Shown here in pieces: positions 34,784-42,724 of a stretch of 64,000 nucleotides of DNA. This DNA comes from Pseudofrankia sp. DC12. Lineage in GTDB: Bacteria > Actinomycetota > Actinomycetes > Frankiales > Frankiaceae. The DNA is taken from positions 4,232,540 through 4,296,539 of the forward strand of contig NZ_KQ031391.1 of NCBI RefSeq assembly GCF_000966285.1, written 5' to 3'. How positions within the stretch are numbered: position 1 is the first letter of the stretch; every line of letters begins with the position of its first letter. The notes below the pieces were generated by a model that saw only the letters and a list, made by a program, of their open reading frames with translations, was not told where the DNA came from and did no database searches. The position numbers were made by a program, and so were the translations under genes.

Positions 34784-36298
34784 CTAGAAGTGGCACGGCT
34801 CGTCGGCCGGGGTCCGTTGCTGGGGCAGGAGCTGGCGGCCGTGCCGTGCGCTGGCCCTGGCGGGGCCGGCAGTCTTGGTGCGATTGCCTTCGGCCGGAGG
34901 CAGGGCTTCGTCGTCGTTCGTGCGGGTGTTGACCGTGTAGGTCCGGCCGGTGGGGCTGGTCCAGGTGAAGATGCCGGGTCGGGGCTGGTCCAGGTGCCAC
35001 TGGCCTCGATGTTTGGCGCGGTGGTGGTGCCTACAGAGGAGGCCGAGGTTGTCGAGGGCGGTGTGGCCGCCGTGGGCGTGGTCGATGGTGTGGTCGATGT
35101 CGGTGTGGGTGGCGGGCATGCCGCAGCCGGGGAAGAGGCAGCGGGTTTGTTGGTGGCGGATGAGGCGGGCGAGTGCTGGGGTGGGGACTCGGCGGTGGCC
35201 GAGGTCGAGGACGGTGCCGGTGGTGGGGTCGGTGAGGACGCGGCGCCAGTGGGCGTCGGCGGCGAGTGCGCGGCCGACGTGGGCGGGGATGGGGCCGTAG
35301 CCGGCGAGTTCGGCCGGGTTGTCGTCGAGTCCGGCCAGGGTTCCGACAGGGGCGATGACCTGGAGTTCGACGCTGACGTGTTCGCGGCGGTTGCCGAGGA
35401 GCAGTGCGGCCAGGACGTCGGCGCGGCGGGCGTCGATCGGGCGGGTGTCGCCGTCGGTCCGGGCGTCGGTCCGGGCGATCTTGTTGATGCGGTCGTAGAT
35501 CGCCTGGGCGTCCTCGGCGGGCAGGACCGCTGTGAGCAGGGCCATGCCGTCTTCGAGAGGTTGAAGGCTGATGCTGCGTTGGGTGTGGGCGTGGCGGCGG
35601 CGTTTCGCGGCGGCCTGTGGGTCGAGCCGGGCGACGAGTCGGTGGATCTTGCGGCGCCATTGGGGTGGGGAGGCCAGCCGGCTGCCGGCGAGCATGGCGG
35701 CCTCGATGGTGGCGCGCTGCGCGGTGGTGAGGCAGCGGGTGAGTTGGTGCAGCGCGGTGAGGCGGGTGTGGTCGAGCATCCCGGCGGTCAGGTCGGCGAG
35801 CGCGGCGGGGAGCTGGTCGGCGATCTCCCAGGCGGTGGCGAGCCGGCTGGACATCGTGCGTGGGGACTGTCCCAGCTCGGCGGCGAGCTCATCGGCGGCG
35901 AACGGCGAGTACGGATCGCCCGGCTCGCCGTCTCCCTGGCCCGGGTTGGCCGGGCGCTGGCGGGTGAGATGCACCTGGGTGTGGATCGTCAGCCCCTCCA
36001 GCCTGGCCGTCAGCCGGGCCAACCTGGCCGCCAGCGATAGCGTCGCCGCTGCGTCGCACACGGCCAGGTTGTTTAGCACGGCGTCGAACACCGCGTCGAC
36101 CGTGCCGAGGCGCCCGAATAGTTCCTCGACAAGCCCGCGATCCCGCTCGCGGGGGTTTTCGGGCAACAATGTTTCGGTCGACTGGCCGTCGGTCGACTGG
36201 CCGACACGTTGAGTGGGGGTCGAGAGTGCGTCAGGCCAGGTGGCATCGGCGGTGCGGTTCGGTGCCGACGGCGCATGGCCGGCCCGGGAGTCGAACAT
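34784..36298 (-). CDS. DUF222 / 13E12-type HNH endonuclease protein
   Basis: 504 residues. The middle is a DUF222 helical domain (LAARLARLTARLEGLTI...LGQSPRTMSSRLATAWEI). The C-terminal HNH (about residues 384-431) has CLFPGCG, TDIDHTIDHAHGG and LCRHHHRAKH. Such genes belong to the REP13E12-like repeat family of actinobacteria, often present in many copies and associated with mobile DNA; function unclear. It interrupts the cobA-sirB siroheme group and sits in a less GC-rich patch, so transfer is likely. ATG 36298 lies six bases past a good -10, so the mRNA may be leaderless. Confidence 0.85.
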   Translation of the reverse strand: MFDSRAGHAPSAPNRTADATWPDALSTPTQRVGQSTDGQSTETLLPENPRERDRGLVEELFGRLGTVDAVFDAVLNNLAVCDAAATLSLAARLARLTARLEGLTIHTQVHLTRQRPANPGQGDGEPGDPYSPFAADELAAELGQSPRTMSSRLATAWEIADQLPAALADLTAGMLDHTRLTALHQLTRCLTTAQRATIEAAMLAGSRLASPPQWRRKIHRLVARLDPQAAAKRRRHAHTQRSISLQPLEDGMALLTAVLPAEDAQAIYDRINKIARTDARTDGDTRPIDARRADVLAALLLGNRREHVSVELQVIAPVGTLAGLDDNPAELAGYGPIPAHVGRALAADAHWRRVLTDPTTGTVLDLGHRRVPTPALARLIRHQQTRCLFPGCGMPATHTDIDHTIDHAHGGHTALDNLGLLCRHHHRAKHRGQWHLDQPRPGIFTWTSPTGRTYTVNTRTNDDEALPPAEGNRTKTAGPARASARHGRQLLPQQRTPADEPCHF

Positions 36299-36304
36299 GG
36301 GTTC

Positions 36305-36333
36305 ACAATATCGCCGTGGCGGGGACGTGTAAA
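36305..36333 (-). promoter_or_regulatory. leaderless-type promoter of the HNH gene
   Basis: On the minus strand TTTACA (36333-36328) is followed after 17 bp by TATTGT (36310-36305), and the A of the start codon is 7 bases past the -10. This spacing predicts transcription starting at the ATG itself. Confidence 0.65.
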
Positions 36334-36777
36334 TGCGCTTTACGGGTCGGCCGGTGAGATCGGGAAGGCAGAGAAATCCGCTCTGACACCCGGAGCGAAG
36401 GCTTTGACTGTCGAAACTTGGTCGGCTGTGCGGTGCGCATAATCTGGGTGCATCCGGGCTAAGCGTGGCTGATCTCTTCATCGGCCTTGTTTGTTGGCAT
36501 GGCGGCGCCCGAGGCCTTCGATGATGCTGGGACCCCGGGTGATTCCAGGGCTGCGGCGAGATCGCTCTTGGTAGCACGTGACTACTCAAGGTAGTCGGAT
36601 TCGGTCGGCACGAATAGGCTGGCAGCGACGTGAACCGCTTGTGGTTACTGGGTTTCCTGATCAACTCTAAGCGCTTCTCCAGGCCCGACCAGACGGGAAG
36701 CGTAGTTTGATCAATCTGGACTGTTATCTTGCCGCGGCCCCGGGTGATTCTGTGCTGTTTTGGCTTCCCCGGTATTC

Positions 36778-36831
36778 GGTGATGCCGGCGCCTCCGGTGA
36801 TGCCGGGGCCTCCGGCGATGTCGGGGGTGCC
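36778..36831 (-). repeat. 18-bp direct repeats, three units
   Basis: GGTGATGCCGGCGCCTCC, GGTGATGCCGGGGCCTCC and a third unit with five changes follow each other 3' of the sirB stop (minus strand). They are probably non-coding. Confidence 0.7.
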
Positions 36832-36890
36832 GCCGTGTTCGCCGGGGGTTACGCGCCGTTCAGCGGGGATGTCGCCGGTGCCGTCACCGG

Positions 36891-37472
36891 CTATTCTCCA
36901 GTGGGGCCGGGATCGCCGTCCCCTGTCCGTTCGGCGACGCGGGCTCGGACGGCGGTGACCACGCCGGGGTGCAGGCCGAGGGGCTCGGTGACGGTCCAAC
37001 TGGTGTGGGGGTGGCTGGCCTGCGCCGCGGCCAGCGCCGCCGGGATGTCGTGCGCCGTGTGCCGCCCGGCGAACAGGAAGAACGGGTGCGCGACGATCCG
37101 TGTGCAGCCCGCGTCGACCAGCGCCGCGTAGCCGTCGGCGATGTCGGGCCGCAGCACGTCCAGGAACGCGACCTCGACGACATCCCACGCGGGCTGGCCG
37201 CCGGGCGGCGCGGCCTGTCCATCCGGCGCCGCGGGCTCGGCCGGGAGTGCCGCGGGCTCGGCTGCCAGTGCCGCGGGCTCGGCCGGGAGTGCCGCGGGCT
37301 CGGCTGCCAGTGCCGCGGGCTCGGCCGGGAGTGCCGCGGGCTCGGCTGCCAGTGCCGCGGGCTCGGCCGGGAGTGCCGCGGGCTCGGCTGCCAGTGCTGA
37401 GGCCAACGCGAACACGGTCGCGTTGGCCTCGTCGCGGCGTGAACCGTGCCCGATGACCAGCAGACCCCGCAT
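36891..37472 (-). CDS. sirB: CbiX/SirB-like sirohydrochlorin chelatase with internal tandem repeat
   Basis: 193 residues. MRGLLVIGHGSRRDEAN at the N-terminus and HPFFLFAGRHTAHDIP are the metal-chelatase motifs of the CbiX/SirB family, which inserts iron (siroheme) or cobalt into sirohydrochlorin. With sulfite reductase and cobA nearby, ferrochelatase is the better guess; the oxidase step could be elsewhere. Between the first helix and second strand lies a 55-residue AEPAALPAEPAAL repeat that no relative needs, encoded by 21-bp units. A single-domain chelatase like this normally acts as a dimer. ATG 37472. Confidence 0.82.
   Translation of the reverse strand: MRGLLVIGHGSRRDEANATVFALASALAAEPAALPAEPAALAAEPAALPAEPAALAAEPAALPAEPAALAAEPAALPAEPAAPDGQAAPPGGQPAWDVVEVAFLDVLRPDIADGYAALVDAGCTRIVAHPFFLFAGRHTAHDIPAALAAAQASHPHTSWTVTEPLGLHPGVVTAVRARVAERTGDGDPGPTGE
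37236..37403 (-). repeat. 21-bp minisatellite inside sirB
   Basis: Eight 21-bp units, alternating between CTCGGCCGGGAGTGCCGCGG-type and CTCGGCTGCCAGTGCCGCGG-type (plus-strand text), i.e. a 42-bp higher-order unit repeated four times; the last unit is divergent. In frame it encodes alternating PAEPAAL and AAEPAAL. Confidence 0.92.
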
Positions 37473-37547
37473 CGGCCCAGTCTGCTCGGTCCAGGGCCGG
37501 TCCCGAACTCGACCTGCCGGATTGCTCAGCCCAACCCGGCCGTCACA

Positions 37548-37618
37548 GGGGTCAGGCGGCGCCGGAGCCAGGAGTAGTGGGCCAGGAGTAACCAGGAGTA
37601 AGTGGGGTCAGGCGGCGC
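37548..37618. repeat. short direct repeats between sirB and the ferredoxin reductase gene
   Basis: A 15-bp repeat (starts 37548 and 37604) brackets three copies of CCAGGAGTA. Non-coding; no function evident. Confidence 0.6.
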
Positions 37619-37622
37619 AGCG

Positions 37623-38624
37623 TCAGACGGCGGGGGTGCCGTCGTCGGAGCTGTGGCCGGGGAAGACCTTCGCGGACGGGTCGATGACCGGCGCCGCGTT
37701 GTTGACGGCCGTGGCGGCCTCGCCGAAGCCGGTGGCGATCAGGCGGACCTTGCCGGGGTACTCGGTGATGTCGCCGGCCGCGAAGATGCGCTCGACGCCG
37801 GTGTACATGGTCGAGTCGACCACGATGTGCCGCTTGTCGATGTTCAGGCCCCAGCGGGTCAGCGGGCCGAGGTCGGCGGTGAAGCCAAGCGCCGCGACGA
37901 CGGCCTGCGCCGGCCGGACGTGCCGGTCGCCGGACTTGCTGTGCACCAGCTCGACCTTCTCGATCCGCTCCTCGCCGGTGATCGAGGCGACCTCGGTGAA
38001 CGTGAGCACCTCGCAGGACGAGGCGAGCACCCGGTCGATGGTGTGCTGGTGGGCGCGGAACTTGTCCCGTCGGTGCACCACGGTGACGGAGCGGGCCAGC
38101 GGCTCGAGCGCCAGCGCCCAGTCGAAAGCGCTGTCGCCGCCGCCGACGACCACGACGTCAAGGTCGCGGAGGTCGTCGAGGCGGGGGACGAAGTAGACGA
38201 GGCCGCGGCCCAGGTGCTCGGTCCCCGTAGGCAGTGGGCGGGGCGTGAAGGTGCCGAGGCCGCCCGTGATCAGGACCACCTTGGCCCGGACCCGCAGGCC
38301 CTCCGCGCTGGTGACGACGATGGCGTCCGGCTCGTGCGTGATCTCGGCGGCCTGCTGGCCGAGCAGGTAGAGGGGGCTGAAGGGCGCGGCCTGCGCGACG
38401 AGGTCGTTGACGAGCTCGCGGCCGCGGACCGCCGGGAACCCGGCGACGTCGTAGATGACCTTCTCCGGGTACATCGCGGTCACCTGGCCGCCGGCCTCGG
38501 GCAGTGAGTCCATCAGTGCGACCGACATACCGCGGAAGCCCGCGTAGTAGGCGGCGAACAGCCCGGCCGGGCCGGCGCCGACGATGAGCATGTCGATGGA
38601 CTGGTCGACGGACGTGTCACCCAT
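37623..38624 (-). CDS. ferredoxin-NADP+ reductase (thioredoxin-reductase-like type)
   Basis: 333 residues. It has FAD Rossmann VGAGPAGLFAAYYAGF near the N-terminus, GGQVTAMYPEK, an NADPH Rossmann VVVVGGGDSAFDWA and the final GDITEYPGKVRLIATGFGE FAD motif. It lacks the CXXC of thioredoxin reductases, as in YumC-type ferredoxin-NADP reductases. It could supply reduced ferredoxin to sulfite reductase encoded nearby. ATG 38624 has GGAGAG five bases upstream. Divergent from the kinase gene; an 8-bp inverted repeat lies in the shared upstream DNA. Confidence 0.9.
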   Translation of the reverse strand: MGDTSVDQSIDMLIVGAGPAGLFAAYYAGFRGMSVALMDSLPEAGGQVTAMYPEKVIYDVAGFPAVRGRELVNDLVAQAAPFSPLYLLGQQAAEITHEPDAIVVTSAEGLRVRAKVVLITGGLGTFTPRPLPTGTEHLGRGLVYFVPRLDDLRDLDVVVVGGGDSAFDWALALEPLARSVTVVHRRDKFRAHQHTIDRVLASSCEVLTFTEVASITGEERIEKVELVHSKSGDRHVRPAQAVVAALGFTADLGPLTRWGLNIDKRHIVVDSTMYTGVERIFAAGDITEYPGKVRLIATGFGEAATAVNNAAPVIDPSAKVFPGHSSDDGTPAV

Positions 38625-39117
38625 GGCGTCTCTCCATCCGCTGGTGCCCGCGGACCCGGGCCCGAAGCTCGCTCTGGCCCGGCTGGGCCCTGGACTGCCG
38701 ATAGCGCGTTCTGAACGCCCGAACCCGGCCGATTCGCCGTTCGCCGGACAACCAGGTCCCGGCGGCCAGTTCGGCGCCACTGGAGTACTCCAGGACCTTC
38801 ATACTGCCCGAGGCTCGGCTGACGCGCCCTGATCCAGGTTGTCGGAGAGTCGGCCGTCCAATGTCACACCCGTGGTGGAACCCGGTGTGACGTCGGATGC
38901 GCTGCTCCGTCGGCTGGCGGCCCGGAAAGGTCAGAACTTCGACAAGTCCTCGGGGCCAGCCGGTCAGCGGGTTACCGTCGGCAAGAACACAGCTTGAAGC
39001 CTCGGCGATGGCGCCCTGCGACTGTTGGGATTACCCGGCTCGCGGTCGCGGCCGGCGTGTCCCGGGTCACGCCAGGCGTGGATGGACAATGAAGTGAGGT
39101 CGACGAGCGGGGTGGCA
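38625..39117. other. divergent intergenic region between FNR and kinase genes
   Basis: 493 bp with no supported gene. The clearest element is the GTCACACC...GGTGTGAC inverted repeat at 38863-38891. Short frames here lack ribosome sites. Confidence 0.4.
38863..38891. promoter_or_regulatory. inverted repeat, candidate operator
   Basis: GTCACACC (38863-38870) and GGTGTGAC (38884-38891) are perfect 8-bp arms around a 13-bp spacer, about 240 bp upstream of both divergent genes. It could be a regulator site or a hairpin. Confidence 0.4.
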
Positions 39118-40911
39118 GTGACGGAACGATCGGTGCGACCGGAGCGGCCCTCGGCTGGACCGCCGCTCCCGGGCGAACCGCTGCGCTCCTCCGACCCGAG
39201 CCAGATCGGCCGCTATGAGATCCTCAGCCGGCTCGGCGCCGGCGGCATGGGCGCCGTCTACCTGGGCCGCGACCCGCGTGGCCGGCGGGTGGCGGTCAAG
39301 GTCATCCGCGGCGAGCTGGCGAACGACGACGAGTTCCGGGCCCGGTTCGGCGACGAGGTGACGGCGGCCCGGCGGGTCGCGCCGTTCTGCACCGCCGAGG
39401 TGCTCGATGCCGACCCGCATGCCCGCCACCCCTACCTGGTCACCGAGTTCATCGACGGGAAGCGGCTCGACGAGGTCGTCGAGGAGTCCGGCCCGCTCGG
39501 TATGTCGACCCTGCAGGGCGTCGCGGTCGGCGTCGCCAGCGCGTTGACCGCGATCCACGGCGCCGGCATCGTGCACCGCGACCTCAAGCCCAGCAACGTC
39601 ATGCTGTCGTACTCCGGCCCCCGTGTGATCGACTTCGGGATCGCCCGGGCGCTCGACGCCGTCGCCGGCCGCACCCGTTCGGGCATCGTGCTCGGCTCGC
39701 TCGGCTGGATGGCGCCGGAGCAGATGGAGGGCAGCCCGGTCGGCCCGGCGACCGACATCTTCGCGTGGGGCCTGCTGATCGGCTACGCCGCGACCGGCGT
39801 GCACCCCTACGGCCAGGGCACCTTCTACGAGATCTCGGAGCGGGTCCTCACCGGCACCCCGGACCTGTCCGGTATCCCGGAGGACCTGCGCGCCGTGGTG
39901 GCGCGGACTCTCGGGCGCGACCCGCGGCTGCGCCCGTCCGGCGAGCAGATCCTGCTGACGCTGCTCGGCGAGCCTGGCCGCGGCAACGTGCGCGCCGCCG
40001 CGACCCGGGTGCTCGACGGCACGTGGCCGGGCGTCGGTGGCTTCGACCCCACCCGGATCGGCGGGCCGACCGAGGCGCCGGCTCGCTCGTCGGCCGCGAA
40101 GGCCGCCGGCTACGGTGCCGCCGCGGGCGCTGCCGCCGGCTACGCCGTCGGGTCGGGACTGGACCGTCCGAATGGTCGTGGCGCGGGCGGCGACCCGGCG
40201 TACCGAGGTGGCCAGGCCCTCGCGCCGCGCCAGCCCGCCGACCTCGACGACCGGTACCGGCAGCACCGCGAGCCGCGGGCCCGCCAGGCAGGCGCCGGCT
40301 ACCCCGCCGGCGCGGGAGACGCCGGGCGCGCACCCGGCGTCGGCGGCTACCCGAACGGCCGCGGCTACCAGGCTGGCGGTGCCGCGAACCGGGCGGCGGG
40401 CCGCAGCCAGCGCGACGGCTACATCCGCTATGAGAAGCCGGCCGCGCCACCGCCGGCGCGCCCCGCGCCACCGCCGGCGCGCCCCGCGCCACCGCCGGCG
40501 CGCCCCGCGCCACCGCCGGCGCGCCCCGCGCCACCGCCCGCAGCGCCGCAGGCTCCGCACCGGCCGCCCTACCAGCCGCCGGCGCAGGCCCGCCCGACGC
40601 CGCCCGCGCCGGAACCGGTCGCCCGGCGCGAGCAGATGCCACGGCGCCGCCGACGGATGCGGCTGCGCATCCCGTTCAAGAAGACGATCATCTTCGTCAT
40701 CCTGGTCATCGTGCTGCTCGGGTCGGCCGACCGGATCGCGAGCGCGGTCGACAAGCAGCGCCAGACGTTGCAGCATCGCCTGATACATCGGATCGAGCAG
40801 CAGTGGCGGCACCAGACGAGCAACGTCGGCGGCCAGCTCGGCGATCAGATCAGCAAGCGGCTGCAGGACAAGTCCGGCATCACGGCCCCGTTGGCCTCGC
40901 CAGGTCGGTGA
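39118..40911 (+). CDS. transmembrane Ser/Thr protein kinase without sensor repeats
   Basis: 597 residues from GTG 39118 (GGGG upstream; ATG 39082 is an alternative). The kinase domain (about 34-300) is complete: glycine loop LGAGGMGAVYLG, Lys61 in VAVKVI, HRDLKPSN with Asp155, DFG with Asp172, and MAPEQ. A Gly/Ala/Pro-rich linker with four APPPARP repeats leads to a membrane helix (about 522-540, IIFVILVIVLLGSADR) and a short external tail of about 57 residues with no PASTA domains. Targets are unknown. It lies between the sulfur and menaquinone groups without a clear operon partner. Confidence 0.9.
   Translation: MTERSVRPERPSAGPPLPGEPLRSSDPSQIGRYEILSRLGAGGMGAVYLGRDPRGRRVAVKVIRGELANDDEFRARFGDEVTAARRVAPFCTAEVLDADPHARHPYLVTEFIDGKRLDEVVEESGPLGMSTLQGVAVGVASALTAIHGAGIVHRDLKPSNVMLSYSGPRVIDFGIARALDAVAGRTRSGIVLGSLGWMAPEQMEGSPVGPATDIFAWGLLIGYAATGVHPYGQGTFYEISERVLTGTPDLSGIPEDLRAVVARTLGRDPRLRPSGEQILLTLLGEPGRGNVRAAATRVLDGTWPGVGGFDPTRIGGPTEAPARSSAAKAAGYGAAAGAAAGYAVGSGLDRPNGRGAGGDPAYRGGQALAPRQPADLDDRYRQHREPRARQAGAGYPAGAGDAGRAPGVGGYPNGRGYQAGGAANRAAGRSQRDGYIRYEKPAAPPPARPAPPPARPAPPPARPAPPPARPAPPPAAPQAPHRPPYQPPAQARPTPPAPEPVARREQMPRRRRRMRLRIPFKKTIIFVILVIVLLGSADRIASAVDKQRQTLQHRLIHRIEQQWRHQTSNVGGQLGDQISKRLQDKSGITAPLASPGR
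40444..40527 (+). repeat. 21-bp tandem repeat in the kinase linker
   Basis: Four identical 21-bp units (starting 40444, 40465, 40486, 40507) and a partial fifth encode APPPARP just before the transmembrane helix. Confidence 0.92.
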
Positions 40912-40914
40912 CGG

Positions 40915-40931
40915 TCACCCACTACGGGTGA
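40915..40931 (+). terminator. weak hairpin after the kinase gene
   Basis: TCACCC and GGGTGA pair around a 5-base loop directly after the kinase stop. Only six base pairs, so a weak call. Confidence 0.35.
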
Positions 40932-40995
40932 TCGAATGAAAGACAGACCGTGTTCGACGCGCATGATGAAGGCCTCTGGCAGGTACAACCCCCTC

Positions 40996-41199
40996 ATGGC
41001 GAACTTCACGCAGCGGGTCTCGGAGATGCTGCACAGCCCGAAGACCCAGGAGATGATCAACAAAGTCAAGTCTCAGGCCACCAAGCCCGAGAACAAGGCG
41101 AAGATCACGAGCTTCACCGACAAGTTCCGCAACCGGGGAGGCGGCTCCTCGACCCACGGCGGCGGCTCCTCGACCCACGGCGGCGGCCCCAGCTACTGA
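40996..41199 (+). CDS. small basic protein with Gly-Ser-Thr-His repeats
   Basis: 67 residues starting MANFTQRVSEMLHS, an amphipathic, lysine-rich helix, ending in RGGGSSTHGGGSSTHGGGPSY. The GGGSSTH repeat comes from an 18-bp duplicated unit. It resembles the small antitoxin-like or DNA-binding actinobacterial proteins of about this size, but I cannot name a family. ATG 40996 is chosen because the earlier frame start (40936) adds an unlike, Cys-containing segment. A strong hairpin follows. Confidence 0.55.
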   Translation: MANFTQRVSEMLHSPKTQEMINKVKSQATKPENKAKITSFTDKFRNRGGGSSTHGGGSSTHGGGPSY

Positions 41200-41218
41200 C
41201 CCACCAGCCCCAGACCCC

Positions 41219-41251
41219 GTCGTCCCCGAGCGCCCTACGCCCGGGGACGAC
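41219..41251 (+). terminator. terminator hairpin of the small basic protein gene
   Basis: GTCGTCCCCG (41219-41228) pairs perfectly with CGGGGACGAC (41242-41251) around a 13-base loop, 20 bases past the stop. Confidence 0.65.
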
Positions 41252-41393
41252 TCGTCCGACCAGACCCCGCGCGACCTTCGCGTGAACCTCGGCCAAGCTC
41301 CAATCCCAAGGCCCGGCGTCCAGAGCCGCGAAGCGCGGAGCGCGGAGCGGCAAGACGTGAGGAACCCTCGGAACGTGACTCGGCCAAGGTCCT

Positions 41394-41421
41394 GACCCTG
41401 GACAAGCGCCCGCCTCCGCAC
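41394..41421 (+). repeat. 28-bp dispersed repeat, copy 2
   Basis: Identical over 28 bp to 530-557 (core GGACAAGCGCCCGCCTCCGC). Flanks differ, so it is not a recent large duplication. Confidence 0.8.
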
Positions 41422-41478
41422 CTCGCCCTGTCCCCGAATCACGTTGGGGAGGGCGCTCAGCGCCCGACCCAGGCGGAG

Positions 41479-41510
41479 CGGCCAGAGGCGCCAAGCGCCG
41501 TCTCTGGCCG
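41479..41510 (+). promoter_or_regulatory. hairpin immediately upstream of mqnC
   Basis: CGGCCAGAG (41479-41487) pairs with CTCTGGCCG (41502-41510), ending 21 bases before the mqnC GTG. It may be a terminator remnant or a structured leader affecting mqnC translation. Confidence 0.4.
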
Positions 41511-41531
41511 ATCGCCGGTAACGTCAGGGTC

Positions 41532-42686
41532 GTGAGCGAGATCCGATCCCTGCTGGCCCGGGCCGCCGATGGTGGCCGGATCACCCCCGATGAGGCGTTG
41601 CTGCTGTACACGCAGGCGCCGCTGCACGCGCTCGGGCAGGCTGCGGACGCCGTGCGCCGGCGTCGCTTCCCGGACGGCATCGCGACCTACATCATCGACC
41701 GGAACATCAACTACACCAACGTCTGCGTGACGGCGTGCAAGTTCTGCGCGTTCTACCGGGCACCGAAGCACGAAGAGGGCTGGGTCCGCGACGTCGACGA
41801 CATCGTCGCCAAGTGCGGCGAGGCGGTCGAGCTCGGTGCCACGCAGATCATGCTGCAGGGCGGCCACCACCCCGAGTTCGGCATCGAGTGGTACGAGACC
41901 GCCTTCTCCTCGATCAAGGCGGCCTACCCCCAGCTGGCGCTGCACTCGCTGGGCGCGAGCGAGGTCGTGCACATCGGGCGCACCTCTGGGCTGACCCACG
42001 AGCAGGTCATCGTCCGGTTGCGCGCCGCCGGGCTCGACAGCTTCGCCGGGGCCGGCGCCGAGATCCTCACCGAGCGGCCGCGGGCCGCGATCGCGCCGCT
42101 CAAGGAGCCGGGCCACGTCTGGCTCTCGGTGATGGAGACCGCGCACGGCCTGGGCCTCGAGTCAACAGCGACGTTCATGATGGGCACCGGCGAGACGAAC
42201 GCCGAGCGGATCGAGCACATGCGGATGATCCGTGATGTGCAGGACCGTACCGGCGGGTTCCGGTCCTTCATCCCGTGGACCTACCAGCCGGAGAACAACC
42301 ACCTGAAGGGCCGCACCCAGGCGACTCTCTTCGAGTACCTGCGCCTGGTCGCGGTCGCCCGGCTGTTCTTCGACAACGTCGCCCACCTACAGGGCTCGTG
42401 GCTGACGACTGGCAAGGAGGTCGGCCAGCTCACCCTGCACCTGGGTGCCGACGACCTCGGCTCGGTGATGCTGGAGGAGAATGTCGTCTCCTCGGCTGGC
42501 GCCCGGCACCGCACCAACCGGACCGAGCTGATCCACCTGATCCGCTCGGCCGACCGGATCCCGGCCCAGCGCGACACCCTGTACAACCACCTCGTCGTCC
42601 ACCGCGACCCGGCCGACGACCCGGTCGACGAGCGGGTTGCCTCGCACTACTCGTCCACCGCGCTCCCGCTCGTCCAGGCGAGCTGA
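41532..42686 (+). CDS. mqnC: cyclic dehypoxanthinyl futalosine synthase
   Basis: Radical-SAM cyclisation of dehypoxanthinyl futalosine, the third enzyme class of the futalosine menaquinone pathway. 384 residues. The cluster motif CVTACKFC gives Cys65, Cys69 and Cys72. [42 protein letters not shown] and [14 protein letters not shown] are typical of MqnC. GTG 41532 is preceded by an AGGG site. menG starts 38 bases after its stop. The hydrolase mqnB and the final cyclase mqnD are not in this window. Confidence 0.95.
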   Translation: MSEIRSLLARAADGGRITPDEALLLYTQAPLHALGQAADAVRRRRFPDGIATYIIDRNINYTNVCVTACKFCAFYRAPKHEEGWVRDVDDIVAKCGEAVELGATQIMLQGGHHPEFGIEWYETAFSSIKAAYPQLALHSLGASEVVHIGRTSGLTHEQVIVRLRAAGLDSFAGAGAEILTERPRAAIAPLKEPGHVWLSVMETAHGLGLESTATFMMGTGETNAERIEHMRMIRDVQDRTGGFRSFIPWTYQPENNHLKGRTQATLFEYLRLVAVARLFFDNVAHLQGSWLTTGKEVGQLTLHLGADDLGSVMLEENVVSSAGARHRTNRTELIHLIRSADRIPAQRDTLYNHLVVHRDPADDPVDERVASHYSSTALPLVQAS

Positions 42687-42724
42687 ATGCGGGCGATTCG
42701 TGCCGCGGCTCGGGAGCCGCGCCG

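Larger units (their letters stand above)
36299..36890. other. less GC-rich gap upstream of the HNH gene
   Basis: 592 bp, visibly richer in A/T than its surroundings, without a convincing gene. It holds the HNH promoter, three 18-bp direct-repeat units (36778, 36796, 36814) on the sirB-proximal side, and two copies of CCCCGGGTGATTC about 220 bp apart. It may be a scar of the event that brought in the HNH gene. Confidence 0.5.
41200..41531 (+). other. gap before mqnC with dispersed repeat and two hairpins
   Basis: 332 bp. It contains a terminator-like hairpin (41219-41251), the second copy of the 28-bp repeat (41394-41421) and a 9-bp-stem hairpin (41479-41510) just upstream of mqnC. No gene is supported. 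Confidence 0.5.

Noticed and set aside
34715-36040. 441-codon plus-strand frame opposite the HNH gene
   Set aside because: Gly/Val/Glu-rich antisense of a clear DUF222/HNH protein.
37236-37403. CRISPR-like regular repeats
   Set aside because: Units are contiguous with no spacers and are in frame within a gene; a minisatellite.
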